From: Petrosia ficiformis
Lineage: Eukaryota; Porifera; Demospongiae; Haplosclerida; Petrosiidae
Length of the DNA: 64,000 bases
NCBI GenBank assembly: GCA_947044365.1
Contig: OX345645.1
Span: 1,597,856 to 1,661,855, forward strand
Reading direction: 5' to 3'
A model generated the notes under the pieces. That model was not told where the DNA came from and searched no databases. It saw only the letters and a program-made list of their open reading frames with translations. The translations under genes were made by a program, and so were the position numbers. Numbering within the stretch: the first letter of the stretch is position 1; the number at the start of each line of letters is the position of its first letter. This document shows, piece by piece, positions 27,101 to 35,895 of this stretch.

Positions 27101-29631
27101 GGTGACAATGGTCATCAAAATGTTCTGAGTATACTACTATAAATAGAACATGTGATATAAGTGACGCAGCACATAGATAGAACATACGGTATAAGTTACA
27201 CAGCTAAATAGAATATGTTGTATAAGTTACGCAGCTAAATAGAACATGTGGTATACATGTAAGTTACACAGCTAGATAGAACATGTGATAAATTGAGACT
27301 GCTGATAACAAGTACATGTATGTGAGACTACACAATTATATAAGGTTGATGGTATTTACACCGACAGAAATAATTAATATCACGAGGACATCAAATTAGT
27401 CTAAACATAATTATTATAAAAGGCCAAAGCACCTTTAAGGATCATAATTATCAAGTTTAATTCGAATATTAATTTGTTGTGTGTTTCTAGATGAGCTAAA
27501 ATCCATTATCTTGTCGTAGGTTTCATTTAACATTTATCAATTTTTATGGCATTTTTGTTTTTGAGATTTAAATCATTAATGACCACACCCACTAAAATAC
27601 TGTGATTGATTTTTTCCCATATAAACACTGTTCCACATTTATCATATATATTCTAATAACAGGAATATCAGTATTTGGGACACTCTTATGCCATCAAGAA
27701 ACAATATTGTTAAAGGTATGTGTATAATTACTACTGGCCATGGGTATCCCTCTCATAACAAAAGTGTTGTCTTGTTCTTACTAGAGAGTTGTTTTACCAG
27801 CCCATCAGGCACACAAGCCACCCTTTTAGTACCAGACTCAACTATTACTGGAGTGGCCAGTACTCATGAATAATTTCATGATAAATTATTCTTGTTCGAC
27901 ACATTTCTCTTGAGAATAGTGTATAGTATATGTACATGTAACTATAGTTTTTTGTCTGACTATAATATATGACAATGAACAGTAGAAGGTAGTTAGGTAG
28001 ATAGATAATAAATAGATGGGATAAGAATTGAATCTCGGGCTCCGAGGCCCCTGTGCTCCCTTGGTTTCTACTCCAATGTAAAATGATAGAGACTGACACA
28101 CTGACAGATATATTGTGTCTGAGAGAAATGTAATAATCTTTTCTCTTTTTTATAAAGAATTCATTTGTCATGAGGGAGGAGCATCAGCGATTGCATTCTC
28201 TAGTAACGAACAAAGATTAATTTCTGGAGGAAGAAGAGGAGAAATATGTATCCAAAAACTCATTAGATCTTATTAATTAGAGGAACATACTCATAACTAT
28301 AACACAACAGAGTATCTCAACACTGAGCAGCTGTTTTTAATCCACTGCTTAGCAGACCTCGTGAAATAGAAGGGCATACTCTGAAATACAAATCTATGGA
28401 GCTTAGTAGCAGCTGTTCTTATACTGGCCCACTAAATATCATATTCTCACACATTTAGAAGAATATACTCTTAATAGTGATAGGTGATTCGATACCAAAG
28501 TACTCAATACTTTGATACCACATCTGAAATTTCTGGTATCGAGTAATGTCCAAGTTTCGATACCGATACTAGTCATCACACCTCTATTTTAATCTGACAC
28601 ACCCATTTAACAAATACATTTCATAGTGCTTCCATATTTTTAACTGAATGTGTACGTTTGTGTAACCACGTGCATTATTGATTATTGGTATTATACTTTA
28701 TACTCAATACCATCTATACTGATTCCTAAACTACTTGGTATTGTATCAAAATGAAAATTACTGGTATCGTTCACCACTAACTCTTAAACGTAAATTAATC
28801 TATGGGCTAATTAAAGCAGCTGTTATTATACCAGCCCATAGTCTCACAAATTGGAAGAACATACTTTTAAACGTGGGCTGATACAAATCACCAGCTGTTC
28901 TTATATGTTATACCCACTCATAATCATTGTACTCTTACAATATGTAGCTGATTTAGTAGTGTCACACACTGCTGATAAGTCAATAAAAAGTCATCATACA
29001 GTAACAGTAGTTATCTTAGTTCTACTGTCAGTATAGTATAGTAATTACTGCCTCACTATTGTGGTGTTCAATTGACAATTAAGTACACCAATTACTGTCA
29101 AAACTACTGTTGAACTACTGTAGTGTGGAACTGAGTAATTACTGTACTGTATGGTGACTTTTTATTGTATACCCACTGAATGGTCTATCCTAAATCTCTA
29201 CATCTATATAATATTATAATAATTTTATTCAACCTTAATCAGCTATTGTCAGCCATTTTTGATATGCGTCAGCACAGAATTGTGTCCAACTTGACTGTTC
29301 ATTCAGCTGCAGTCACTCGTATTGTGCTTAATGATACTGAGGGGTACTTTATAACTGGGTCACAGGATGGAGAAATTAAGGTTAAAAAGGGTCTGGAAAC
29401 TTTTGAAAATAAATGTCCATTTTTATTTCTTCCTCTCATCTAAAGGTGTGGGATCTTTTTACTGTATCAGAATTAACATCAATAGCTGGTCGTCATTCAA
29501 AGACGCGTCTGTTTCGACCAGAGGGTGGAGTCATGGACATGATCGTAGATCCAGACGGCTGTTTGTATTCATGTGGTGCTGATGGAACTGTTAAAGTGCA
29601 CACATTAGATCTACCATATATAGCTACATAA
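11957..29631 (+). CDS. DMXL: DmX-like protein / rabconnectin-3 alpha (DMXL1/2 orthologue), complete
   Basis: WD40 scaffold of the metazoan RAVE complex that promotes V-ATPase assembly and acidification, acting with WDR7. Exons: 11957-12043, 12118-12249, 12301-12372, 12862-12937, 13193-13392, 13447-13495, 13562-13688, 14426-15022, 15323-18533, 18627-18724, 18804-21309, 21836-22085, 22328-22523, 23554-23656, 23979-24068, 24145-24281, 24836-24965, 25059-25119, 25668-25798, 26421-26495, 26928-27025, 27663-27715, 28158-28247, 29253-29380 and 29446-29631; total 8883 nt, 2960 aa, all GT-AG and in frame (human about 3030 aa). Recognisable parts: N-terminus QILPGAINPG; WD repeats in exons 2-9; acidic stretch at about residues 1286-1313; Rav1 C-terminal-like region with WRKAALKNAFVLLSKQRFE; four EFDWSKPV-type repeats at about 1831-1915; DDDDGNDEDDE acidic run; C-terminal WD repeats ending at FSCGADGT-like YSCGADGTVKV. 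Two giant exons (3211 and 2506 nt) hold nearly two thirds of the coding sequence. Introns carry many simple repeats and MITEs. Confidence 0.95.
12581..12665 (+). repeat. dispersed repeat, DmX-like intron 3
   Basis: The segment with CAGGCCTTCATTTTGAAAA, GAGAGACTTTTTTGGGG and GTGACATACTGATTGTG is similar, in reverse orientation, to 13739-13832 in intron 7. Two copies of one small element in opposite orientation within the same gene. Confidence 0.55.
12948..13090. repeat. GT/TATG microsatellite, DmX-like intron 4
   Basis: (GT)n tracts interrupted by TATG, CTGT and GGTGTGGTGT words; two GT blocks flank a partly duplicated 60-bp stretch (GAAGTTTTAAAAGAAATTGC echoes the upstream exon end). Confidence 0.7.
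13739..14155. repeat. DmX-like intron 7: reverse copy of the intron 3 repeat plus a TTTTAGTTAACTAAAAC repeat
   Basis: Positions 13739-13832 are the inverted relative of 12581-12665. From about 13900 to 14150 there are several copies of TTTTAGTTAACTAAAACTA-like words, sharing AATGGACACTTTTAGTTA with the element at 10090-10185. Non-coding. Confidence 0.55.
21310..21835. other. DmX-like intron 11, no other feature seen
   Basis: A 526-bp intron between the Rav1-like exon and the acidic exon 12. No repeat or gene noticed. Confidence 0.6.
22095..22327. repeat. TACA/CACA microsatellites in DmX-like intron 12
   Basis: Runs of CATACATACGTACATACA and ACACACATGTATAC. They produce tyrosine/isoleucine/cysteine repeat open frames on both strands that are not genes. 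Confidence 0.8.
22524..23553. repeat. DmX-like intron 13: GT, AT and polypyrimidine tandem repeats
   Basis: GT-rich start, an AT dinucleotide block at about 22735-22800, then about 23060-23500 a pyrimidine-only tandem array with a unit near 42 bp (CTCTCCTTTCAACCTTCCCC, CTCTCCTCTCTTACTATC); the CTTTCAACC word recurs at about 23200, 23242 and 23284. Strongly strand-asymmetric, so a candidate triplex-forming tract. Confidence 0.85.
23683..23925. repeat. (TCTG)n and (TC)n microsatellites, DmX-like intron 14
   Basis: Alternating blocks of CTGT tetranucleotides and CT dinucleotides, with CCCTCCCTCCTTTCCTCTC duplicated. It is a polypyrimidine tract directly before the exon 15 acceptor at 23978. Confidence 0.9.
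24077..24142. repeat. (ATT)n microsatellite, DmX-like intron 15
   Basis: Nearly the whole 76-bp intron is ATT repeats, ending in TTACAG at the exon 16 acceptor. Intron length should therefore vary between alleles. Confidence 0.9.
25195..25335. repeat. foldback element with perfect 27-bp arms, DmX-like intron 18
   Basis: The arm at 25214-25240 (GTCTATATGCGTTATATAA then ACCTGCCA) is an exact reverse complement of 25292-25318. The pairing extends outwards through CATGTTTCA/TGAAACATG and inwards through GATATCACCC/GGGTGATATC, leaving a short loop around GAGGGCGTAGCCCGA. The transcript could fold into one hairpin of about 130 nt. Confidence 0.85.
25349..25530. repeat. second nested inverted repeat, DmX-like intron 18
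   Basis: The outer arms AATGAGATTCATA and TATGAATCTCATT are complementary. Inside is an exact palindrome GTTGATATTTTAAAATATC (with AAC) near 25427-25449 and TTTATATGAGAAATATAAA. It lies right after the larger foldback, and both may belong to one composite element filling the intron. Confidence 0.7.
25610..25660. repeat. (ATTC)n microsatellite before DmX-like exon 19
   Basis: About ten ATTC units immediately upstream of the exon 19 acceptor. Confidence 0.9.
25882..26097 (+). mobile_element. MITE, hAT-like, with 8-bp target duplication, DmX-like intron 19
   Basis: A 216-bp element. Left end CAGTGTTTTTGATAAG; right end is the complement of CAGAGTTTTTGATAG. The flanks carry an identical 8-mer ATGTGTGT on both sides (25874-25881 and 26098-26105), although they are simple sequence, so the duplication is supportive rather than decisive. 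Related to the reverse-oriented copy at 10238-10467. Confidence 0.7.
26110..26400. repeat. TATG/TACATG microsatellite tract, DmX-like intron 19
   Basis: Mixed GTAT, GTGT and ACATGTACAT runs up to the exon 20 acceptor region. Non-coding. Confidence 0.8.
26560..26880. repeat. degenerate tandem repeat (GTACTTATTGATATG), DmX-like intron 20
   Basis: At least six diverged copies of a GTACTTATTGAT-TGATGTGGGTAT unit mixed with ACATGTACATG words. Confidence 0.75.
27141..27297. repeat. tandem repeat of about 40 bp, DmX-like intron 21
   Basis: Five diverged copies of AATAGAACATGTGGTATAAG followed by TTACACAGCTA. Non-coding. Confidence 0.75.
28300..28930. repeat. diverged dispersed/tandem repeats around a MITE, DmX-like intron 23
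   Basis: Repeated words AGCAGCTGTTCTTATA, CTGGCCCA/CAGCCCA, CTCACA and GAAGAACATACT show three diverged units of roughly 100 bp at about 28320-28475 and 28800-28920. The hAT-like MITE at 28475-28779 is inserted between them. Confidence 0.6.
28475..28779. mobile_element. hAT-like MITE with 8-bp target site duplication ACTCTTAA
   Basis: A 305-bp non-coding element. Left end TAGTGATAGGTGATTCGATACC; the right end is complementary to TAGTGGTGAACGATACC. Flanking 8-mers are identical: ACTCTTAA at 28467-28474 and at 28780-28787. An 8-bp duplication and TAGTG ends are typical of hAT elements. GATACC-rich interior. Confidence 0.8.
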
Positions 29632-30065
29632 TTAACATCCAGGTTCCCATACTGTGGGTTTAGATTAATGTTTATTGTGTAAATTATCCACATTCCCATT
29701 CCACTTTAGTATTTGTAAGTAATTAAAATTATAACTGTGTGTCAGATACATTTTTCTGTTCTTCAAATTCTTTAATCATAAATCACTTTTATCTTCACAT
29801 AGTAATTATTTCAATAGTACAATAGTACAATGATACACTGGTATACCATGATGGCTGGCATAGCCACACCCTTCTCCATGTAAAGGATGTAGCAACTATA
29901 GGTGGGTCTGGGAACGAGACTATAGCCTACCAGAGAAATAAACGTATCGGTTACTAAGACATTATCTGTGTAAACATAATTAACAATTCTAATTCTCTTT
30001 CTTGTCAAGAAAGAATAATTGTGATAATATATTACTACAACACTAATCACAATCCATTGGGCTAA
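29632..30065. other. intergenic, convergent ends of the DmX-like gene and NDUFA8
   Basis: No gene seen. A short segment at about 29900-29945 (GGTCTGGGAACGAGACTATAG) resembles GACGAGACTAG words elsewhere in the window and may be a repeat fragment. Confidence 0.45.
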
Positions 30066-30540
30066 CTAGCTTTCTCTTGTTAGACTCAATTTTTCGGCCA
30101 TACAAGTATCAAATACTTTTTGTGTTTTTCTACATTTGCTGTAATTTTGATTGTTATAGTCTAAACAGGTCCAATGTTCTGTAAACGACTCGTTGCAGCT
30201 GCCTTTTATGGTACGGAAGAATTTCAAAGCACATTGAGTCACCTATGATGAGGATGAAAAAAATGGCTACATATATCTGATAGAAGTATTGTTAAAACGC
30301 CTCATGCTACCCACTAGCATATTATTTGGATCAACGCCTGCATTTCACATTGATCTTTACCTCTTTTCCTTCCTTCAGACATTTTCTTGGATCTTTGCTT
30401 TCTGTCCTACACTGCATAAAAGCATCATTCTTTGTTTTGCAGTGGTTACCATAGTGATGAGCTGCACCCATTAGTACAGCAGATGTAATGTTCAGTTCTT
30501 CTACATCGAGTTCTTGGGTACTCACCTCTTTTGCAGCCAT
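30066..30540 (-). CDS. NDUFA8: NDUFA8, complex I accessory subunit with four CX9C motifs
   Basis: Intermembrane-space accessory subunit of complex I carrying twin CHCH domains, imported by the Mia40 pathway. Exons in transcript order: 30361-30540 and 30066-30242 (phase 0; donor GAG then GTAAAG). The 118-aa product shows [14 protein letters not shown] and all four CX9C motifs: [22 protein letters not shown] (spanning the splice), [11 protein letters not shown] and [11 protein letters not shown]. Human NDUFA8 is 172 aa; here a stop follows EKLSLTRES, so the C-terminal tail is missing, either truly short or continued in a further exon I could not place. It lies head-to-head with NLR A, the two ATGs 81 bp apart. 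Confidence 0.93.
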
Positions 30541-30621
30541 CTTGCAATGAAGGAGGAGTCAATGGAGTGTATTTTGAGCCGCACCCATTGCTACACTAGC
30601 TAGTTCTAGTCTGGCTCAGCT
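30541..30621. promoter_or_regulatory. 81-bp shared promoter of NDUFA8 and NLR A
   Basis: The gap between two divergent ATGs. Its flanks (TTGCAATGA-GGAGTCAATG near NDUFA8 and CTCAGCTATG near the NLR) are conserved at C and H, where a GC-rich segment has been inserted between them. Confidence 0.7.
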
Positions 30622-33600
30622 ATGTCGCACCAACTACAACTTGAAGATTTGAAGAGAGTAGTGTCAGATGTTTGTCAGTCATACTACGCAGTTCTCAGTG
30701 AAGCTCTAACAGGAAAAACACGAGAGTTTGCACAGCAACTATTCCAACGTGATATAATCACTAAACCCGTCATGAAAAGTGCAGACTATGCATATGATGA
30801 TATCATGCGAAATTTTGACGCAGGATTAGAAAAGATTGATGACAGCAAGGAGAATGTAGAATTACATTGTCGACATCTTTTAGAATCTCTTGACAAACTC
30901 GAAGGAGAACCAGCAAAAGTTTCAAAAGAATTGAAAAAGAAATGGCAAGAAGAAGTGAGCAAGAAATTCAATGGGATGTTTTTCTTAGTTGAGGAGATAA
31001 GTGAGTTTAACAATGATAATAATGAGTTTTTTATTATTATTGAAGTTGCTCTTTTCTGTGTTCAGCAATTTCTTGGTTTTCACCTATAATTACATAGATA
31101 TGGCAAAACTTCAAAGTAACCATGCCACAGGTTTTATAAATCAGATATAAAACCTGCCATTGACCACAATGACAAACTACAAGACTGTGACACTTACATG
31201 TCCAAACTCAAGACAAAATGTAAAGAGAAGCTGCACACAGCTACAGTAGTTTGCCTTTCCAGAACCGTATATTCATTATAACACGTCTACTTGTGCTAAA
31301 ACAGATTTATGCCCTTGGGATACGGACCTCGGGCTAGGTGATTATAAATCTGATATAGGATTCATAGGTGTGTTAGAAAAGATACTTATTATATATTACA
31401 TAGCCTTTCCTCTGTGGCTTCTTATTCAGTTGGCATGCAGTCTTACGAAAGGTCAAAAGACAATGAAGCATATTTTTAAAATTATTTTGTCATTTATGAG
31501 GGGGTACAAATTATATAATCAGATAAACTGTTCTACAAACTAACAGTTTACTTGATTATATAATCCCCCATTATACAACTCTAGCATCCACCACAAAGGG
31601 TAAATAACAATCATATTTTCACACATACAATGTATATATTAAGTGATTTGATGGGTATTAATTTAGTGGTTAACAAAAAATAGTTACTGTAGTTGTAGTA
31701 GTAGTAGTTTTTAGTAGTTGCTGTAACTGTTCTTACCGCATGAATTTTTTCCACTTGAGTATTTTTGCTGGCAGATTGACCTCAAGTCTTCAATGCTTTG
31801 ATGGATTAGTGAGCTCCATGTACAGCAGCTACCCAGTCCACACTCCAACACTGGCTACATTTGTACTTTTTCCTGTACAACAGTATGGGGCAGCATGCAT
31901 GTTTCGAATTCAATATTAAAATTTCAAACTACAACAATAATTGTTTAATTCAAATATTCACATGTACGGCGGAGGCTATTTATTTACCATGCCATACTGC
32001 TGAGGGTTCTGTGCAGCATAGCATTCATTATTGTATAAAATATAAATTATCATCTGATAATCTTTTTCTGATGTAGCACAAGCTGAAGAACTAGAAAGAG
32101 TGCAGAAAAATCTATTAGGGACACTCCCAAAACGGAAACCAAACAGAAAACAAAAGAAAGATGAACAAAACAGATCATCACAATTGTTTCTTCAATACTA
32201 TGATGTCATGTTAGAGATTTTCTCTGATAATATCGAAATTTCAGAAGCAGTTGTTGTGAAGCTAACAGAAATGCGATTGCTTGATCCTACAGAAAGTGAC
32301 CAGATTAACGCAATTACTTGTGAGTCTATCAAAGTTAGAGCAATGATGAGATCAGTAGATGCTGTTTTGAAAAAAGCTGTTCAACCACAGATACAATTAC
32401 AGAAATTTATGCGTGTATTAGCTTCTTATAAATGTTTCAGTTGTGTTATTCATGAATTGCAGACGACTAATGAAGGTTTGTCTATCAGACTATAATAGGG
32501 ATGTTGTGTTTTACTTAATTTTCTTTCAGTAGTTCGACGTGCATTAAAATTTGATTCTGTTGCACAAGCTTGTCATCTTGATAAAACAAATGTTGTTCAA
32601 ACAAACTTGGGAACTAGTATTGCTAAAACTAATATTCACACTGGTTAGTTCATTTGCAAATTGATTTTACAGTTGCCTGTATACTATAAATCACCGCAAA
32701 AACAAAATGGTTAAAATAACTAATTTTTTGGTTAGTACAGTTGCACATCTGCATGGCCATCAAAGGGGTTTGGAAATCTGCAAATACATATTTTGATTTA
32801 TTCTAGTGTACCTTTTAATACTTGGTGCATGTTATGTCGAAGTAACTCATGCATGTAGTCACAACATCTTCTATGACAATGTGACGTGACAGGTAAACAA
32901 TTTCTGAATAATTGTCCATGGATTAAGTCGGGGAGGGTGGGTTGTATTGAATTCGATGGTTCAATGGAGTAACTTTGACCTAGAGGGAGTTATAGGCATG
33001 CAACAAGAGGCAGCTGAAAGCTCATCTTTTACACTTCCAAAATAATGCTAAGCATAACCACATGACAATTCCAGAGGCCACGCCCCTCCTAGAGGGATTG
33101 ATTACAGTTGTTACTCTCCATTGACTTCAATACAATCTGTTGGCGTAGTTGCCCCCACCCCATGGATGGACAATTATCTGGAAATCTTTTTACACGTGAT
33201 GTAAAATTGTCTATTGGCAAATTAAATTGAAATTGATGCTATTTCATGCAACTGTACTAACCAATATTTTACAGTAATATAGATGACAGTCATTTTCTTT
33301 ATTTTTTCAGATTATAAAATTGAAAAATATGCCGAATCCCTTCGTTATATATATGAGCGGAAAATGGGCAAACCAACTGAATGGCCTCGTATAAAAAATT
33401 GGAAGTTTGTTGATCTGGCAATCGTGAACATTGATGATAATATTAAAGTGAACAGCAAACAAAAAAACCATAAGCTGACACAATTGCATGAGCTTATTGA
33501 GCACACACAAAATTCTTCTGCTCGTATTCTTATCACAGGAGCACCAGGTATTGGAAAATCTTCTCTTGCTATTGAAATATGTAAGAAATGGTCAGCAGGA

Positions 33601-35538
33601 GAGCTGTACAACCATTTCAAGCTTGTTATTCATTTACGCTTGAGAGATCCCAATGTACAAAAAGCCAAGGAGCTAAAAGATCTTATACCAAAAAAATATC
33701 AGCAATGCATTGAGCCTCTTGTAGATTGCCTAGGTATGGGTGTGCTATTCATCTTGGAGGGATATGATGAGCTTCCTGAGGCACAAAAAAGAAGTGGCTT
33801 GTTTCATAATCTCATTGAAGGAAAAGAGCTTCCTAAAGCTTCAGTGATGGTTACAAGTCGACCATGGGCTACAAGAAGTATTTACTGGTTGTTTCAACAA
33901 CATTTTAACATACTAGGTTTCACAGAGAGTAGCAGAATGGAGTACATCACTTCAGTTTTAAGTACTGATGAGGCGTCTGCTTTTAACCGTGAGCTTATAA
34001 AATTATCTAGTATCAGAGGTTGCTTAAATATCCCATTATATCTGGTTACCCTTGTTGAAATCTACAAAGAAGGATCTAAACTTCCTGAAACAGTAACTCA
34101 ACTATACAATGTGTTTATAAATACACAATTACTGAGAGTATACTTTCATTCTGAAAGTCCCGAGAAACATTTTAGTATGCTAACAAATGATTTTAACAGA
34201 TATCCAAAAGATATGTACATAGATTTTTTGAATATATGTGAGGTTGCATATGAAGCTACTATAACAGGATGCTTTACCCCATTACCAAAAAATTATAAAA
34301 CATTAGACCTTCTTTACCCCATTCCACTGATTGATCCTGCTTCAGGAGTATCACCAAATTACAGTTTCCTCCATGCAAGTGTGCAGGAGTACTTGGCAGC
34401 GTACTATATTTCTCGAAAAGCACCAGATGATATCAACCAGCATATTAAACAGATGCAGAACTTTCTCCAGTTTTCTCTCGTAATCAACTTTCTCTCTGGT
34501 TTTGGTAAAAATCCTGAGTTGGTTAATAGTATCCCTTTGGAAATTACCAGTTTTGAAATTTTCAGTCAGCTGTGTGAGGCACAAGATGAAATTGTTATCA
34601 AAGAGGCTCTCACAGAACCACTAGAAAGGACTATCCATCGAACATGGCCTGTACCAACACCTCACGATTTATGGTGTCTTGGAAGATGCATTGGTCTCAG
34701 TCAGTGCAAATGGGAACTGAGTTTTACCTTTCGCCATTTAAAAGGTGAACATCTTGTTATGCTTTGTGATGGAATTGAGTCAGTGAAAGATTGTCAAGGT
34801 CAGATTAAAGAATTTAATTTGTCTTTGAATAAGTTGGACGTACAAGGACTGAAACGTATTTTCAATCTTCCACAACGTTGCCTTTCAACAGTGGAGTTTA
34901 TAAATCTTCGAGGAAACCATTTAGATGTAGCTATCCCTGATCGTGAAGATCGCTTCTGTAACTTGCCCAGTCTTCAAACATTTCTTTTTCACGACAATGA
35001 GATTCCATTTCGTGCTCATAAATCTCTTATTCAAGCTCTTAAGAATGAAGCAGTAAAAATTCGACACGTTTCCTTCTCAAACCTCAGTGAAGAAGAATGT
35101 GCTTTGCTCCTTAGTATACCCTCTTTAGAAACTGTTGAATTATGGCAGATTTGTAGTGACAGTGTAACAGCAGTTGTAGCTGCTATAGAAGGAAACACCA
35201 AGCTTAAATCACTACAGATCTATCAGAGTAAAATAGATTGTAGAAATGTCGAAAAAATGCCATCATCGTTACCCACCTCTAAGATTACAAAACTAGTATT
35301 TTCAAACTGTGCTATTGACTGCACTACTGCTGACATAATTGCACAAGCTGTAACAATGAGTGAATCAATACAGAAGCTAGATCTTTCTGATAACGTGATC
35401 TCACATAAAGGTTGCCAGGCACTAGTAAAGTTATTCCAAAGAAAGCGTTCATTGATGGAATTAATTCTTGTATACAATCTGTTGAACATAGGAAATATAT
35501 GCTGGCTAAGAGCTGTGAAGCGACTCCATGTATTTTAA
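30622..35538 (+). CDS. NLR A: CARD-like, CARD-like, NACHT, LRR
   Basis: Predicted cytosolic innate immune receptor of the NLR family. Exons: 30622-31000, 32077-32475, 32530-32643 and 33311-35538; 3120 nt, 1039 aa, all introns phase 1. Exon 1 (residues about 1-126, starting MSHQLQLEDL) and exon 2 (about 127-260) are helical; exon 2 has a CARD-like pattern (IEISEAVVVKL, TESDQINAI, a K-x-RAMM helix). Exon 3 is a linker of 38 residues. Exon 4 carries Walker A GAPGIGKSS (about 376), Walker B GVLFILEGYDELPEA (about 447), sensor TSRPW (about 481), winged-helix end FLHASVQEYLAAYY (about 650), the segment WPVPTPHDLWCLGRCIG, then leucine-rich repeats ending with LDLSDNVISHKG. Intact. Ligand and partners unknown; the CARD assignment rests on pattern only. 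Confidence 0.88.
31001..32076. other. NLR A intron 1, with a hairpin at 31497-31570
   Basis: A 1076-bp intron. Arms TTATATAATCAGATAAACTG (31511 on) and CAGTTTACTTGATTATATAA (ending 31563) pair with two mismatches, bounded by ATGAGGGGG and CCCCCAT, so it looks like a small foldback transposon. Direct near-repeats TATAAATCAGATATA and TATAAATCTGATATA flank about 31135-31357. No gene. Confidence 0.6.
32644..33310. other. NLR A intron 3
   Basis: A 667-bp intron, longer than in the other units (about 100 bp). Extra sequence at about 32850-33190 has an inverted relationship between ACAATTTCTGAATAATTGTCCATGG near 32895 and CCATGGATGGACAATTATC near 33160, suggesting an inserted element. The sequence ACTGTACTAACCAATATTTT at its end also mirrors GGTTAGTACAGTTG near 32733. 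No gene. Confidence 0.55.
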
Positions 35539-35798
35539 AGTTATTGTAAAATGACTGATATAATACACATATACAATATGACACCACATTGCTGTACGTA
35601 GTTTGAATCTATTGTAAAGATTGATATAATGCACATAACTCACTAGTAAATATCCTATACAGTTATTATAATTATAACTTTTATAATTGTTTATTTAATT
35701 GTATCAACATTTTTAATGTTTACAGCATGTGTTAATAAGGTCATCCATCATTCCCTCACAGATACTAGATTAACTTTAAGGGGGTGGGGTACATAATT
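35539..35798. other. intergenic, NLR A 3' flank
   Basis: The segment downstream of the stop is shared with B, F and G 3' flanks (CTCACTAGTAAATATCCTATA and CAGTTATTATAATTATAA), so the duplicated unit includes its 3' flank. No gene. Confidence 0.6.
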
Positions 35799-35859
35799 AT
35801 ATGCGCGCGCTTACCCACCCCATTTTTAGTGAAAATGGGGTGGGTAAGAGCGCGCATAT
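35799..35859. repeat. inverted repeat upstream of NLR B
   Basis: Arms ATGCGCGCGCTTACCCACCCC-ATTTT and AAAAT-GGGGTGGGTAAGAGCGCGCAT, with a 5-base loop. It ends 36 bp before the ATG. The same element precedes NLR G (identical), E (51953-52003) and in degraded form D (47646-47688). It coincides with the left boundary of the segmental duplication. Confidence 0.92.
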
Positions 35860-35895
35860 ATCTTTTTTAGGGTGTAATTTAGCTCATTTGAGATC

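Noticed and set aside
30289..30474. 61-codon plus frame [15 protein letters not shown], repeated at 42075 and 61688
   Set aside because: It is antisense to NDUFA8 exon 1 and its intron; its recurrence is explained by the NDUFA8 duplication.
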